DNA of 64,000 nt from SFEL01 sp963640685 (GCA_963640685.1 CAVIAA010000002.1:61778-125777), one strand, 5' to 3'; numbered from the stretch's first letter, positions 47,098 to 57,196 are shown. The notes: generated by a model not told the origin, from the letters alone. Made by a program: numbers and translations.

Positions 47098-47520
47098 ATG
47101 GGAACGGAAAGAGATAAAAAAGAAATAAAGGACGGCCTTATACAGCTCGTCAAATACAACATGGTGGGCGTTGTGAATACGCTGGTGGACTTTGCGGTCT
47201 ACCAGCTGCTCACCTTCCTCGGGCTGCATTACGGCGCTGCGCAGTGCATATCCTATGGCTGCGGCATATTAAACAGCTATTTTTTCAACAGCCGCTGGAC
47301 GTTTCAAAAGGACAGCGGAAGGAACCGGGGGGAGTTTGCGGCGTTTGTGACGGTAAATCTTGTTTCAATGGGTCTTTCGGTGCTGCTGCTTAAATTTTGC
47401 TATGACGCGCTTAATATCCAGAGTAACCTTATAAGCAAGGCGATAGTTACGCCTGTTGTGATGCTGGTCAATTTTTCCGGTTCAAAGCTCTTCGTTTTTA
47501 AAAACAAAGCTAAGAAATAA
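47098..47520 (+). CDS. GtrA-family membrane protein
   Basis: 140 residues with four hydrophobic segments; KYNMVGVVNTLVDFAVYQLL and NSYFFNSRWTF are the family landmarks. GtrA proteins are thought to flip or handle polyprenyl-phosphate-linked sugars. It starts two bases after the glycosyltransferase stop, so a joint role in lipid-linked sugar use is likely. Upstream in-frame codons belong to the glycosyltransferase gene. Confidence 0.85.
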   Translation: MGTERDKKEIKDGLIQLVKYNMVGVVNTLVDFAVYQLLTFLGLHYGAAQCISYGCGILNSYFFNSRWTFQKDSGRNRGEFAAFVTVNLVSMGLSVLLLKFCYDALNIQSNLISKAIVTPVVMLVNFSGSKLFVFKNKAKK

Positions 47521-47544
47521 AATATAAACATAGGGGGAAAAGTC

Positions 47545-49065
47545 ATGCTCTCGAAGGTAACGAGCTTCGGTCTGTCTGGTCTTGAAGGTTTCTCTGTAAC
47601 TGTGGAGGTAGACGTTTCATCCTCCTTGCCGGCCTGCGAAATAGTAGGCCTGCCGGATGCGGCGGTTCGTGAATCCAAGGAGCGGGTGCGCTCTGCAATA
47701 AAGAACAGCGGCTTTTTGTATCCTGCAAGCAGAATAACCATAAATCTTGCCCCGGCAGATATGAAAAAAGAAGGCTCGGTATATGATCTGGCCATAGCTC
47801 TTGGCATAATCGCGGCATCGGGTCAGCTTGCAAGGCCGATCCCTAAATATGTATATTTGGGGGAGCTGGCGCTGGATGGCAGCATACGCGGGATAAATGG
47901 CCTGCTGCCAATGGTGATAAGCGCAGAGGTGCAGGGGCTTTCCACATTTGTCGTGCCGAGGGACAATGCACCGGAAACGAGCTATATAGAGGGAGTGACG
48001 GCGTATGGCGCGGCGAGCCTCAGGGAAGCCGTGGACATAATTAACGGCGAAGGCGAGCCTTGGGAAAAGAAGGTATGGAGCCCGAAGCGGATACACTATC
48101 ATAACGACTTTGAAGAGATAAAGGGGCAGTACGGCGCAAAGCGTGCGGCGGAGATAGCCGCAGCGGGAGGACACAACATGCTGCTCGTGGGCACGCCGGG
48201 CTCGGGAAAAACCATGCTTGCAAAGAGCATGCCGTCGATACTGCCGGAGCTGACCTTTAAGGAAGCTCTTGAAATAACCAAAATACAGTCAATAACGGGG
48301 ATGATGGAGCCGAGCGAGGGAATAGCCGCGGAGCGCCCGTTCAGGGCTCCGCATCATTCGGCATCGACCGCGGCGCTGGTAGGCGGCGGGCAGAAGGCGC
48401 TGCCGGGCGAGATAAGCCTTGCACACTACGGCGTACTGTTCCTCGATGAATTTCCGGAATTTAGCAAGGACGTGCTGGAATCGCTGCGCCAGCCGTTGGA
48501 GGATGGCGTCGTAACCATAACGAGAGCCAGCGCAAAGGCGACATATCCTGCTGATTTTATGCTTGTTGCCGCGATGAACCCCTGTCCCTGCGGTTATTTC
48601 GGCTCTCGAATACAGGAATGCCGCTGCAAGCCGTATGAGGTTGCAAAATATCGCAACAAGATATCCGGGCCGCTGCTGGATCGGCTGGACATGCACGTAG
48701 AAATGGCAGAAGTCGGTTATTCCGATATAACCTCGAAAAAACCGGGCGAAAGCTCCGCTGCGATCAGGGAGCGGGTGGACGAGGCGAGGCGCATACAGCG
48801 TGAAAGATACAAAAAGGACGGCATAATCTGCAATGCCCAGCTTTCATCAAGGCTGGTCAAAAAATACTGCACAGCGGATGATGACGCACAAAAGCTCATG
48901 CGGCAGGCCTATGAGCGGCTCAATCTGAGCGCAAGGGCATACAACAGGGTAATGAAGGTAGCCCGCACGATAGCCGACCTTTCCGGCGGCGGGGATATTA
49001 CCTACGAGCACATAGCAGAGGCAATACAGTATCGCACCGTGGACAAGAAATACTGGGGAGAATAA
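47545..49065 (+). CDS. comM: ComM/YifB-type Mg-chelatase-like AAA ATPase
   Basis: 506 residues. An N-terminal ChlI-like region (SCEIVGLPDAAVRESKERV-like) precedes Walker A GTPGSGKTMLAKSMP, Walker B LFLDEFPEFS and the zinc-like CPCGYFG...CRCKPYE insert. ComM is a branch-migration helicase in natural transformation in some bacteria. The next gene is dprA, also a transformation protein, and the pair is conserved in Firmicutes. Confidence 0.93.
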   Translation: MLSKVTSFGLSGLEGFSVTVEVDVSSSLPACEIVGLPDAAVRESKERVRSAIKNSGFLYPASRITINLAPADMKKEGSVYDLAIALGIIAASGQLARPIPKYVYLGELALDGSIRGINGLLPMVISAEVQGLSTFVVPRDNAPETSYIEGVTAYGAASLREAVDIINGEGEPWEKKVWSPKRIHYHNDFEEIKGQYGAKRAAEIAAAGGHNMLLVGTPGSGKTMLAKSMPSILPELTFKEALEITKIQSITGMMEPSEGIAAERPFRAPHHSASTAALVGGGQKALPGEISLAHYGVLFLDEFPEFSKDVLESLRQPLEDGVVTITRASAKATYPADFMLVAAMNPCPCGYFGSRIQECRCKPYEVAKYRNKISGPLLDRLDMHVEMAEVGYSDITSKKPGESSAAIRERVDEARRIQRERYKKDGIICNAQLSSRLVKKYCTADDDAQKLMRQAYERLNLSARAYNRVMKVARTIADLSGGGDITYEHIAEAIQYRTVDKKYWGE

Positions 49066-49068
49066 GGC

Positions 49069-50175
49069 GTGGGCAGCGGCGGAGAAAGAAGATATAAATT
49101 ATGGCTGGCGTTTGCTGCGGGGCAGCGGCCCACAAGGCATAACGAGCTGCTTGAGGAGTACGGCGGTGCATACGAGGTTTTTGCTGCGGCGGCAAAGGGC
49201 AGCATACCGGTAAAGGTGCCGGCGGATGTCCGCATGCTTTCGCTTATGAAGGCCAAGGCTACCGAGGATTACATCGACCGCTGCATTGATTATTTGAACA
49301 GGCAGGACATAGACATCGTGCTTATCGACGATGCAAATTATCCGGAGCTGCTTAGGGAGATAAGCTACGCTCCTGTCGCGCTCTTTGTAAAGGGAAGACT
49401 GCCGAACAGCCTCGCCCTGCCGATAGCGGTCATTGGGTCGCGTCAGTGCTCGGATTACGGCAGAAAGGCTGCCGTGATGATTGCAGGGCAGCTTGCGGAG
49501 TGCGGTGCCTGCATAGTTTCCGGCATGGCACACGGCATAGACGAGGCATCTGCCGTCGCCGCGATGGAGCGTAGCCGTGCGGAAATACCGACGATAGCCG
49601 TGCTCGGCAACGGAGTGGATATAGCCTATCCGGAGGAGAACCGCGACCTTTACGACGAAATATGCAAAAGCGGGGCAGTGGTTTCCGAGTTTTTGCCCGG
49701 AACAAAGCCGGATTCCAGAAATTTCCCCCGGCGAAACAGAATAATAAGCGGAATATCGAGGGGCGTCGTAATTGCGGAGGCGGCGATAAAGAGCGGCACC
49801 AGAATAACCGCAGATTTTGCTCTGGAACAGGGGCGGGATGTTTTTGCGATACCGGGGCGGATAACCGACCCCTTCTGTCAGGGCACAAACCAGATGATAC
49901 AGCGCGGAGAGGCAAAGCCGGTGTTCTGCGTGGATGACATATTGGAGGAGTACGGCATGCGCTCGGATAAGCGCATACGCATGACGGAGATAGACGACAG
50001 CCGGCTGAATTTTGAGCAGACACTCATACTTCGGCTGCTCAAGGCGGGCGAAAAAACCGTGGATGAGCTATGTGAAATGACTGAAATGCCGCTGGGTAAA
50101 TTAAATTCTGCCTTGACAGAGATGGAAATTTCGGGAATAATTAAGCAATCGCCCGGAAGAATTTACGGGCTTTAA
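49069..50175 (+). CDS. dprA: DNA-processing protein DprA
   Basis: 368 residues from a GTG start. The Rossmann-like DNA-binding core shows VIGSRQCSDYGRKAA, SGMAHGIDEAS, LGNGVDIAYPEENRDLY and FPRRNRIISGIS, and there is a C-terminal winged helix (GEKTVDELCEMTEMPLGKLN). It protects single-stranded DNA and loads RecA. It begins three bases after comM. Confidence 0.95.
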   Translation: MGSGGERRYKLWLAFAAGQRPTRHNELLEEYGGAYEVFAAAAKGSIPVKVPADVRMLSLMKAKATEDYIDRCIDYLNRQDIDIVLIDDANYPELLREISYAPVALFVKGRLPNSLALPIAVIGSRQCSDYGRKAAVMIAGQLAECGACIVSGMAHGIDEASAVAAMERSRAEIPTIAVLGNGVDIAYPEENRDLYDEICKSGAVVSEFLPGTKPDSRNFPRRNRIISGISRGVVIAEAAIKSGTRITADFALEQGRDVFAIPGRITDPFCQGTNQMIQRGEAKPVFCVDDILEEYGMRSDKRIRMTEIDDSRLNFEQTLILRLLKAGEKTVDELCEMTEMPLGKLNSALTEMEISGIIKQSPGRIYGL

Positions 50176-50231
50176 GTATGATTGGCGGTGCAGAGTGCCC
50201 GCAAAGGCAAAAACGGAGGTAGGTTAGTAAA

Positions 50232-52343
50232 ATGTCAGAAATGCTTGTTATCGTGGAGTCGCCGGCAAAGGCAAAGACGATAGGAAAATTTCTCGGCAGC
50301 AAATATAAGGTCGTGGCGTCGAACGGTCACGTTCGCGATCTGCCCAAGAGCCAGCTGGGAGTTGACGTTGAGCACGATTTCGAGCCGAAATATATAACCC
50401 TCAGGGGAAGAGGAGACGTTCTGGATAACATACGCAGGGAGGCCAAGGCTGCAAAGAAGATATACTTAGCAACCGACCCTGATATGGAGGGCGAGGCCAT
50501 ATCCTGGCATCTTGCACATATACTTAAGCTGGATTCCGGCTCCCCGTGCCGAATAGTGTTCAACGAGATAACCGCAAACACGGTGAAAAGGTCGGTAAAG
50601 GAGCCCAGAGCCATAGACATGAACCTCGTGGATGCACAGCAGGCGAGGAGGGTTCTCGACCGCCTGGTGGGCTATAAGATAAGCCCGATACTTTGGGCAA
50701 AGGTCAGGCGGGGGCTTTCCGCAGGGCGTGTGCAGTCAGTTGCCGTCAGCATAATATGCGACCGCGAGCAGGAGATAAACGACTTTGTGCCCGAAGAATA
50801 CTGGAATATTACGGCAAAGCTGAAGGTAAAGGGCAGCAGAAAGCCGCTTGAGGCGCGCTTTTACGGTGCAGACGGCAAAAAGCTGGATGTGCGCGACGAA
50901 AAGACCGCTGATGAAATAGTAAAGAGGAGCGGAAGCAGCTTTAGCGTGAACGACGTTAAAACGGCGGAAAAGAGCCGCCATGCCCCCGCACCGTTTACTA
51001 CCAGCAGCATGCAGCAGGAGGCGGCGCGCAAGCTGGGCTTTACGACAAAGCTGACGATGATGATAGCCCAGCAGCTTTACGAGGGCGTCGAAATACACGG
51101 AAAGGGCACGACGGGTCTTATCACGTACATCCGTACCGACTCTGTGCGCATAGCGGAGGAGGCGCAGACTGCGGCGCTTGATTATATCAAAAAGACGTAC
51201 GGCGACGGATATGCCCCGAAGAAGCCGAATATTTACAAGGGACGCAAGGGGGCGCAGGATGCGCACGAGGCAATACGCCCGGCAAACATACTGCTTACGC
51301 CGCAGGAGGCTAAGGACTCCCTCAATGCAAGCCAGTATAAGCTCTATAAGCTCATATACGAACGGTTCATCGCCAGCCAAATGACAGAGGCAAGGCTGGA
51401 AACTACCACCGTATCCTTTGATGCTAACGGCTGCATTTACAGGGCAAGCGGGACAAAGGTGCTTTTCCCGGGCTACACGGCGGTTTATACCGAGGGACGG
51501 GACGACGACGGCGAGGAGGAGGCGGCGATACCCACGGTTGCCGCCGGAGACAGCTTCAAGACGGAAAAGGTCGAGAAGGAACAGAAGTTCTCACAGCCGC
51601 CGGCAAGGTATACCGAGGCTTCGCTGGTAAAACTGCTGGAGGAAAAGGGAATAGGCCGCCCAAGCACGTATGCGCCGACGATATCCACAATAATAGAGCG
51701 CGGCTACGTTCGCCGGGAAAAGAAGCAGCTCGTGCCGACTGAGCTCGGCTTTGTCGTGACGAAGATAATGCAGGAGAACTTCAGCGACATAGTCGATATA
51801 AAGTTTACGGCGGATATGGAAAGCAAACTGGACCTTATAAAGGACGGCGAGGAGCCCTGGAGGGATGTTATTCGGGAGTTTTACGGCCCGTTTGAAAAAA
51901 CGCTGGAAAAGGCTTCCGAAAGCATTGAAAAGGTGGTCATACCAGACGAGGTATCCGACGTAAAGTGCGAAAAGTGCGGCTCCATGATGGTATACAAAAT
52001 GGGACGCTACGGTAAATTCCTTGCTTGCCCAAACTTCCCCGCCTGCCGAAATGCCAAGCCCGTATTTGAAAAGACGGGTGCGCAGTGCCCGCTCTGCGGG
52101 GGGGATATAGTCAAGCGTAAATCCAAAAAGGGAAAGGTGTTCTACGGCTGCGACAGGTATCCGGAGTGCAGCTTTGTGTCTTGGGATAAGCCGGTAAAGG
52201 AAAAATGCCCGAAATGCGGCGGAATGATGGTGCATAAGCCAGGGCATGGCGGCGGCTTTGATGCCTGCACGGCGGAGGGCTGCGGCTATACCACGAGGCA
52301 GGATAAGGACAAGAGCGACGAAAAGAAGGGCAGCGACGAGTAA
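50232..52343 (+). CDS. topA: DNA topoisomerase I
   Basis: 703 residues. The Toprim domain (VIVESPAKAKTIGKFLG; ATDPDMEGEAISWHL) and the active-site tyrosine region (LITYIRTDSVRI) are present, followed by three C-terminal zinc ribbons (CEKCGS, CPLCGG and CPKCGG). It relaxes negative supercoils. The dprA-topA-trmFO order is standard. Confidence 0.98.
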   Translation: MSEMLVIVESPAKAKTIGKFLGSKYKVVASNGHVRDLPKSQLGVDVEHDFEPKYITLRGRGDVLDNIRREAKAAKKIYLATDPDMEGEAISWHLAHILKLDSGSPCRIVFNEITANTVKRSVKEPRAIDMNLVDAQQARRVLDRLVGYKISPILWAKVRRGLSAGRVQSVAVSIICDREQEINDFVPEEYWNITAKLKVKGSRKPLEARFYGADGKKLDVRDEKTADEIVKRSGSSFSVNDVKTAEKSRHAPAPFTTSSMQQEAARKLGFTTKLTMMIAQQLYEGVEIHGKGTTGLITYIRTDSVRIAEEAQTAALDYIKKTYGDGYAPKKPNIYKGRKGAQDAHEAIRPANILLTPQEAKDSLNASQYKLYKLIYERFIASQMTEARLETTTVSFDANGCIYRASGTKVLFPGYTAVYTEGRDDDGEEEAAIPTVAAGDSFKTEKVEKEQKFSQPPARYTEASLVKLLEEKGIGRPSTYAPTISTIIERGYVRREKKQLVPTELGFVVTKIMQENFSDIVDIKFTADMESKLDLIKDGEEPWRDVIREFYGPFEKTLEKASESIEKVVIPDEVSDVKCEKCGSMMVYKMGRYGKFLACPNFPACRNAKPVFEKTGAQCPLCGGDIVKRKSKKGKVFYGCDRYPECSFVSWDKPVKEKCPKCGGMMVHKPGHGGGFDACTAEGCGYTTRQDKDKSDEKKGSDE

Positions 52344-52348
52344 ATAAT

Positions 52349-53644
52349 ATGAGAGCTTCTGTAATAGGCGCGGGGCTTGCGGGCTGCGAGGCGGCATATC
52401 AGCTTGCAAAGAGGGGCATAGAGGTCGATCTCTATGAAATGAAACCAAAACGCAGATCTCCGGCGCATCACGCGGATACACTTGCGGAGCTGGTTTGCTC
52501 AAACTCACTTCGCTCGGACAGGCTGCAAAACGGCGCAGGACTCATGAAGGAGGAGATGCGGCGGCTGGATTCCCTGATAATGAGCTGTGCGGACAGCTGC
52601 CGTGTGCCGGCAGGCGGTGCGCTTGCAGTGGACAGGGACGGCTTTACCGATGCCGTAACTCAGCGTATAATGGCAGAGCCTAATATTAGGCTCATAAGCG
52701 AGGAGGTAACCGAGCTGCCAAAAGCACCGGCGATAGTTGCGACAGGTCCGCTCACGGATGGCGCGCTTTACGGTGCAATAGAGAGCTTTTTTGGAGAGGG
52801 GCTGCATTTTTACGATGCGGCGGCACCGATAGTTCGGGCGGATTCACTCGATATGAGCAAGGTATTCAGAGCATCGCGCTATGAGCGCGGCAGCGACTAC
52901 CTGAACTGCCCGATGACGCGGGAGGAATACTTCGCATTTGTCAGGGAGCTTGTGAACGCTGAAACGGCACCGCTGAAGGAATTTGAAACCCCGAGGGTGT
53001 TTGAGGGCTGTATGCCGGTCGAGATAATGGCAAAACGCGGGGATATGACGCTTGCCTTCGGCCCGCTCAAGCCTGTTGGGCTTAAGGATGAGCGCACCGG
53101 GGCAAAGCCCTTTGCCGTCGTGCAGCTCCGTCAGGATGATTCCGACGGCACACTGTACAACATCGTCGGCTTCCAGACCAACCTGAAGTTTGGCGAGCAA
53201 AGGCGCGTATTCGGCCTTATACCCGGGCTTGAACATGCGGAATATGAGCGATACGGCGTCATGCACCGCAATACATTTATAAACTCGCCGGGCAAGCTGA
53301 GTTTTAACTACGAGGTGCTGAATACACCGGGGCTGTTCTTTGCGGGGCAGATGACAGGAGTTGAAGGCTATGTTGAAAGCGCAGGCAGCGGCCTTATTGC
53401 GGGAATCGCCCTCTCAAGGGAGCTAATGGGCTTGGAGCCGATAGATTTTACAAGGCAAACGGCGCTGGGCGCCATGGGGCATTACGTTTCCGAATATTGC
53501 GGCAAGGACTTTCAGCCCATGAACATAAACTTCGGAATAATGGACGGCATTGAAAACCCGCCGCGCAAAAAAGAGGAGCGATATACCCTTATATCGGAGC
53601 GGGCGCTTAGGGTAATTGATGGCATAATCGCAAACAAGCTGTAA
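52349..53644 (+). CDS. trmFO: Methylenetetrahydrofolate-tRNA-(uracil-5-)-methyltransferase TrmFO
   Basis: 431 residues. The FAD motif is VIGAGLAGCEAAYQLAKRG at the N-terminus; NSLRS and AGGALAVDRDGF follow, and GQMTGVEGYVESAGSGL occurs near the C-terminus. It makes m5U54 in tRNA using methylene-THF and FAD. It starts six bases after topA with no strong SD, suggesting coupling. Confidence 0.96.
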   Translation: MRASVIGAGLAGCEAAYQLAKRGIEVDLYEMKPKRRSPAHHADTLAELVCSNSLRSDRLQNGAGLMKEEMRRLDSLIMSCADSCRVPAGGALAVDRDGFTDAVTQRIMAEPNIRLISEEVTELPKAPAIVATGPLTDGALYGAIESFFGEGLHFYDAAAPIVRADSLDMSKVFRASRYERGSDYLNCPMTREEYFAFVRELVNAETAPLKEFETPRVFEGCMPVEIMAKRGDMTLAFGPLKPVGLKDERTGAKPFAVVQLRQDDSDGTLYNIVGFQTNLKFGEQRRVFGLIPGLEHAEYERYGVMHRNTFINSPGKLSFNYEVLNTPGLFFAGQMTGVEGYVESAGSGLIAGIALSRELMGLEPIDFTRQTALGAMGHYVSEYCGKDFQPMNINFGIMDGIENPPRKKEERYTLISERALRVIDGIIANKL

Positions 53645-53653
53645 ACTAAAGAA

Positions 53654-53679
53654 ACAAACGCCGCAAAAACGGCGTTTGT
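53654..53679 (+). terminator. Hairpin/terminator after trmFO
   Basis: ACAAACGCCG/CGGCGTTTGT stem with a CAAAAA loop. The T run after it is poor, so its efficiency is uncertain. Confidence 0.55.
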
Positions 53680-53739
53680 GTGATATTATTTACCGAAAAG
53701 GGTGTAATTATAACCGATAAACTGAAAGGCAGAATGAAT

Positions 53740-54273
53740 ATGTCCCTTAAAGGAACCACGATAGTTGCCGTAAAACGCAACGGGAAGTGCGCCATAGCGG
53801 GCGACGGTCAAGTGACGCTGGGCGAAAAAGTAGTGATGAAGGGCACCGCAAGGAAGGTCCGCAGGCTTTATAACGACAAGGTCGTCGTAGGCTTTGCAGG
53901 GTCGGTCGCGGATGCATTTTCCCTCTGTGAGCGCTTTGAAGCAAAGCTGACGCAGTACAGCGGCAGTCTGAGAAGAGCCGCGATATCGCTTGCGCAGGAA
54001 TGGCGCAGCGACAAGGTGATGCGCCAGCTCGAGGCTATGCTGATAGCTGCAAATGAGGAGGATCTGCTCATATTATCAGGTACGGGCGAGGTGATAGACC
54101 CCGACGACGGGATAGCTGCGATAGGCTCGGGAGGAATGTACGCGCTTGCCGCGGCGAAGGCGCTGAAGGGAAACACCGACCTTGAGGCGAAGGAGATAGC
54201 CGAAAAGGCGATAAGGATAGCGTCGGAGATATGCATATTCACCAACGGAAATATAACACTGGAGGAAGTATGA
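53740..54273 (+). CDS. hslV: ATP-dependent protease subunit HslV
   Basis: 177 residues from the ATG at 53740 (an ATG two codons upstream is equally placed relative to AAAGG). The catalytic N-terminal threonine lies in GTTIVAVKRNGK after a five-residue propeptide, and GDGQVTLG and VVGFAGSVADAF are conserved. It forms the proteasome-like core that works with HslU. The stop overlaps hslU as ATGA. Confidence 0.94.
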   Translation: MSLKGTTIVAVKRNGKCAIAGDGQVTLGEKVVMKGTARKVRRLYNDKVVVGFAGSVADAFSLCERFEAKLTQYSGSLRRAAISLAQEWRSDKVMRQLEAMLIAANEEDLLILSGTGEVIDPDDGIAAIGSGGMYALAAAKALKGNTDLEAKEIAEKAIRIASEICIFTNGNITLEEV

Positions 54274-55658
54274 GCGAGGTAATGACTCCGAGGGAAACGG
54301 TAGAGGCTCTGGATAAGTATATAGTTGGGCAGGAAGAGGCAAAGCGCGCTGTGGCCATAGCTCTGCGCAACCGGTACAGGAGGAGCAGGCTCACTAAGGA
54401 GCTTCGGGATGAAATAACGCCTAAGAATATAATCATGATGGGGCCGACCGGCGTCGGCAAGACCGAGATAGCGAGAAGACTTGCAAAGCTCGTAGATGCG
54501 CCGTTCGTAAAGGTCGAGGCGACCAAATTCACCGAGGTCGGCTATGTCGGCCGAGATGTCGACTCAATGGTACGCGACCTTGTTGAGGCGGCCATACGCA
54601 TATGCAAGGAGCACAGGATGATCGCCGTGCGGACGGTGGCGGAGGCCAACGCGGAGCAGCGCCTGATAGACATACTGGTGCCGATGCATAAGGATAAATG
54701 GCACCCGCCGGAAAACCCGCTGCAGTTCCTGCTCGGCGGCGGCCAGAGCAAGGAGCCGGAGCTTACTGAGGACGAAAGGCAGGAGCGCCTCACCAAGCGC
54801 GAGGAGGTTGCGCGGGATCTGCGCGCCGGCAAGCTTGAGGACGAGATCGTAGAGGTTCAGATAGAAATGCCAAACAGCGGCGGGAACACTATGCTGGCGA
54901 TGGGCATTGACGTTAATTTGAACGAGGTCATGGGCGGCATACTCCCGCCAAAAAAGAAAAACCGCCGCGTAAAGGTGTCTGAGGCGCGCAAGCTGCTCAT
55001 ACAGGATGAGAGCGAAAAGCTCATAGATATGGACGATGTGACGCAGGAGGCGATCGAGCGCGCAGAGCAGGACGGCATAATATTCATAGACGAGATAGAC
55101 AAGATCGCCGCGAGCGCGAACACGAGCGGGGCGGATGTATCGCGTGAGGGCGTGCAACGGGATATACTGCCGATAGTCGAGGGAAGCACGGTCACCACTA
55201 AATACGGCCCTGTAAAGACCGATTTCATACTGTTTATAGCTGCGGGCGCGTTCCATGTATCAAAGGTATCGGATCTTATACCGGAGCTTCAGGGGCGCTT
55301 CCCGATAAGGGTAAAGCTGCAGGCGCTGACGGTCGAGGACTACAGGAGTATACTCACCCAGCCGCAGCATGCGATAACAAAGCAGTATGAGGCGCTGCTG
55401 AGGACGGACAACATACTGCTCGAATTTAGCGACGATGCACTGACAGCGATAGCAAGGTATGCCTATGCCGCAAACGAGCGCGAGGAGAACATAGGTGCAA
55501 GGCGGCTGCATACCATCGTTGAGAATTTACTGGACGATATCTCCTTCAATGCCGGCGGAGACCACCCGCTGACAAAGGTCGAGGTGGACGAAAAATACGT
55601 AAGGGAACACGTTTCAAGGGAATACGAGGGCGAGGATCTCGATAGATTTATTCTCTGA
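54270..55658 (+). CDS. hslU: ATP-dependent protease ATPase subunit HslU
   Basis: 462 residues from the ATG at 54270, seven bases after GGAGG. Walker A is GPTGVGKTEIARRLA, Walker B is IIFIDEIDKIA; the inserted I domain spans about residues 110-240, and the C-terminus EGEDLDRFIL is the tail that docks on HslV. It unfolds substrates for HslV. It starts within the hslV stop. Confidence 0.97.
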   Translation: MSEVMTPRETVEALDKYIVGQEEAKRAVAIALRNRYRRSRLTKELRDEITPKNIIMMGPTGVGKTEIARRLAKLVDAPFVKVEATKFTEVGYVGRDVDSMVRDLVEAAIRICKEHRMIAVRTVAEANAEQRLIDILVPMHKDKWHPPENPLQFLLGGGQSKEPELTEDERQERLTKREEVARDLRAGKLEDEIVEVQIEMPNSGGNTMLAMGIDVNLNEVMGGILPPKKKNRRVKVSEARKLLIQDESEKLIDMDDVTQEAIERAEQDGIIFIDEIDKIAASANTSGADVSREGVQRDILPIVEGSTVTTKYGPVKTDFILFIAAGAFHVSKVSDLIPELQGRFPIRVKLQALTVEDYRSILTQPQHAITKQYEALLRTDNILLEFSDDALTAIARYAYAANEREENIGARRLHTIVENLLDDISFNAGGDHPLTKVEVDEKYVREHVSREYEGEDLDRFIL

Positions 55659-55673
55659 TAACGCACGGAAGCT

Positions 55674-56699
55674 ATGAAACTCAGGCTGTCTGCAATATGC
55701 ATACTATCTCTTGCGGCTGCACTTTCGGCAGGCTGCGTAGAGTCGGCTACCACCGCCAATACCGTATCCATATTGGATACGGAGGGGGTGGCTTCTGCCG
55801 TTGCGGAGGAGGAAAAGTCGCTGTTTGAAATACCTACTCCCGCGCCTACCATAGCACCGATAAAGATAAGCATACGCACCAGCCCAAGCACGGTGCCGAG
55901 CGCTACTGATGGACTGAATACAGGAACTGCGGCTCAGTTGTCGGCATCGCCGGCTGTTGAATCAGAGCCTTCGGCATCTCCGGTGCCGGAGGATACGCCA
56001 AAGGCAGAGCAGGAGCCGGAGTATACCGTAAAGGATATGGACGATGCAGATGGCTATGTTTATGCGAAAAGTGTAAATTTGCGCTCCGGACCCGGCGAGG
56101 AGTACGAAGTGATCCGCGAGTACAGCCAGTATCGGACGCTCACGGTGACGGGAAAGTCGGGGGATTGGTACAGAGTGAAGGTGGGCAGCCGGAGCGGCTT
56201 TATGCTCATGGAATACGTAAAGCTTGGCGAACCGCCAAAGAGCACGCCTAAACCCACCGCAACGCCAAAGGCAACGAAAAAGCCGGAGGCCACCGCGACC
56301 CCGGTTCCAGAGATCAAAATCGAGGCGACGGAAAAACCAAGCAATACCGGCGGAGAAATGAGCAGCGGCGGCGGGTATTCCGGCGATGAGCTGTATCTGA
56401 TAGCGCAGGTGGTATATAAGGAGGGCGACTCGGAAAGCTACACCGCTGTTGCCAGCGTTATATACAATAGACTAAAGAGCAGCAAATTCCCGAGCACGGT
56501 ATCCGGCGTGATATACCAAAAAGGGCAGTTTTCAACCTCGAGCCTCAAAGCGCCGAGCTCCGCAGCTGAAAATGCGGTGACGGCAGTGTTCGTAAACGGA
56601 GGCTCTATTCTGCCGTCAGATGTCCTGTACTTTAGAAGCAGCGGAAGCTGGAGCCACCAGCTTTACGCAAAAATCGGCGGCAACTATTTTTACTATTAG
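55674..56699 (+). CDS. Lipoprotein with SH3b and SleB-type cell-wall hydrolase domains
   Basis: 341 residues. A lipobox (LSAGC) anchors it outside the membrane. A low-complexity Pro/Ser/Thr linker, an SH3b domain (YAKSVNLRSGPGEEYEVI) near residues 123-185, a second Pro/Thr/Lys linker and a C-terminal Hydrolase_2/SleB domain (YLIAQVVYKEGDSESYTAVA, VIYNRLKSSKFP, VIYQKGQFS) follow. SleB-type enzymes cut peptidoglycan or spore cortex; the lipoprotein form suggests a role in vegetative or sporulation wall remodelling. Confidence 0.85.
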   Translation: MKLRLSAICILSLAAALSAGCVESATTANTVSILDTEGVASAVAEEEKSLFEIPTPAPTIAPIKISIRTSPSTVPSATDGLNTGTAAQLSASPAVESEPSASPVPEDTPKAEQEPEYTVKDMDDADGYVYAKSVNLRSGPGEEYEVIREYSQYRTLTVTGKSGDWYRVKVGSRSGFMLMEYVKLGEPPKSTPKPTATPKATKKPEATATPVPEIKIEATEKPSNTGGEMSSGGGYSGDELYLIAQVVYKEGDSESYTAVASVIYNRLKSSKFPSTVSGVIYQKGQFSTSSLKAPSSAAENAVTAVFVNGGSILPSDVLYFRSSGSWSHQLYAKIGGNYFYY

Positions 56700-56734
56700 G
56701 CCAAAGCGGCATAAGACCGACTGGAGAGAAAGCA

Positions 56735-57196
56735 ATGTTCAATATAGTACTGGTTAATCCAGAGATACCGCCAAATACCGGCAATATATCCCGCACCTGC
56801 GCCGTGACCGGCACAAGACTGCACCTTATACGCCCGCTGGGCTTTGAAATAAGCGACAGAACGCTTAAAAGGGCGGGGCTGGATTACTGGAAGGATCTCG
56901 ACGTATCGTACTACGACTCATTCGAGGAGTTGGAGGAAAAGTATCTAAACGGAAGGTTTTTCCTTACCTCGACCCACGGCGAACGGAGCTATGCCGACGT
57001 TGAATATAAGGACGGCGACTTTCTGGTTTTCGGAAGGGAGACGGCAGGGCTGGGGTCTGAGCTGCTGAGGCGGAGAGCGAAGGACGTCATCCGCATACCC
57101 ATGCGGAGAGAGCAGCGCTCGCTCAATCTTTCAAATTCCGCCGCGATAGTGCTGTATGAGGCGCTGAGACAAACGGGATTTCAGGGGCTGGAATAG
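56735..57196 (+). CDS. trmL: tRNA (cytidine/uridine34-2'-O)-methyltransferase TrmL
   Basis: 153 residues of a minimal SPOUT enzyme: VLVNPEIPPNTGNISRTCA at the start, LVFGRETAGLGSELL and the C-terminal knot RSLNLSNSAAIVLYEALRQ. It methylates the wobble base of tRNA-Leu isoacceptors. It is the last chromosomal housekeeping gene before the IS element and prophage. Confidence 0.94.
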   Translation: MFNIVLVNPEIPPNTGNISRTCAVTGTRLHLIRPLGFEISDRTLKRAGLDYWKDLDVSYYDSFEELEEKYLNGRFFLTSTHGERSYADVEYKDGDFLVFGRETAGLGSELLRRRAKDVIRIPMRREQRSLNLSNSAAIVLYEALRQTGFQGLE

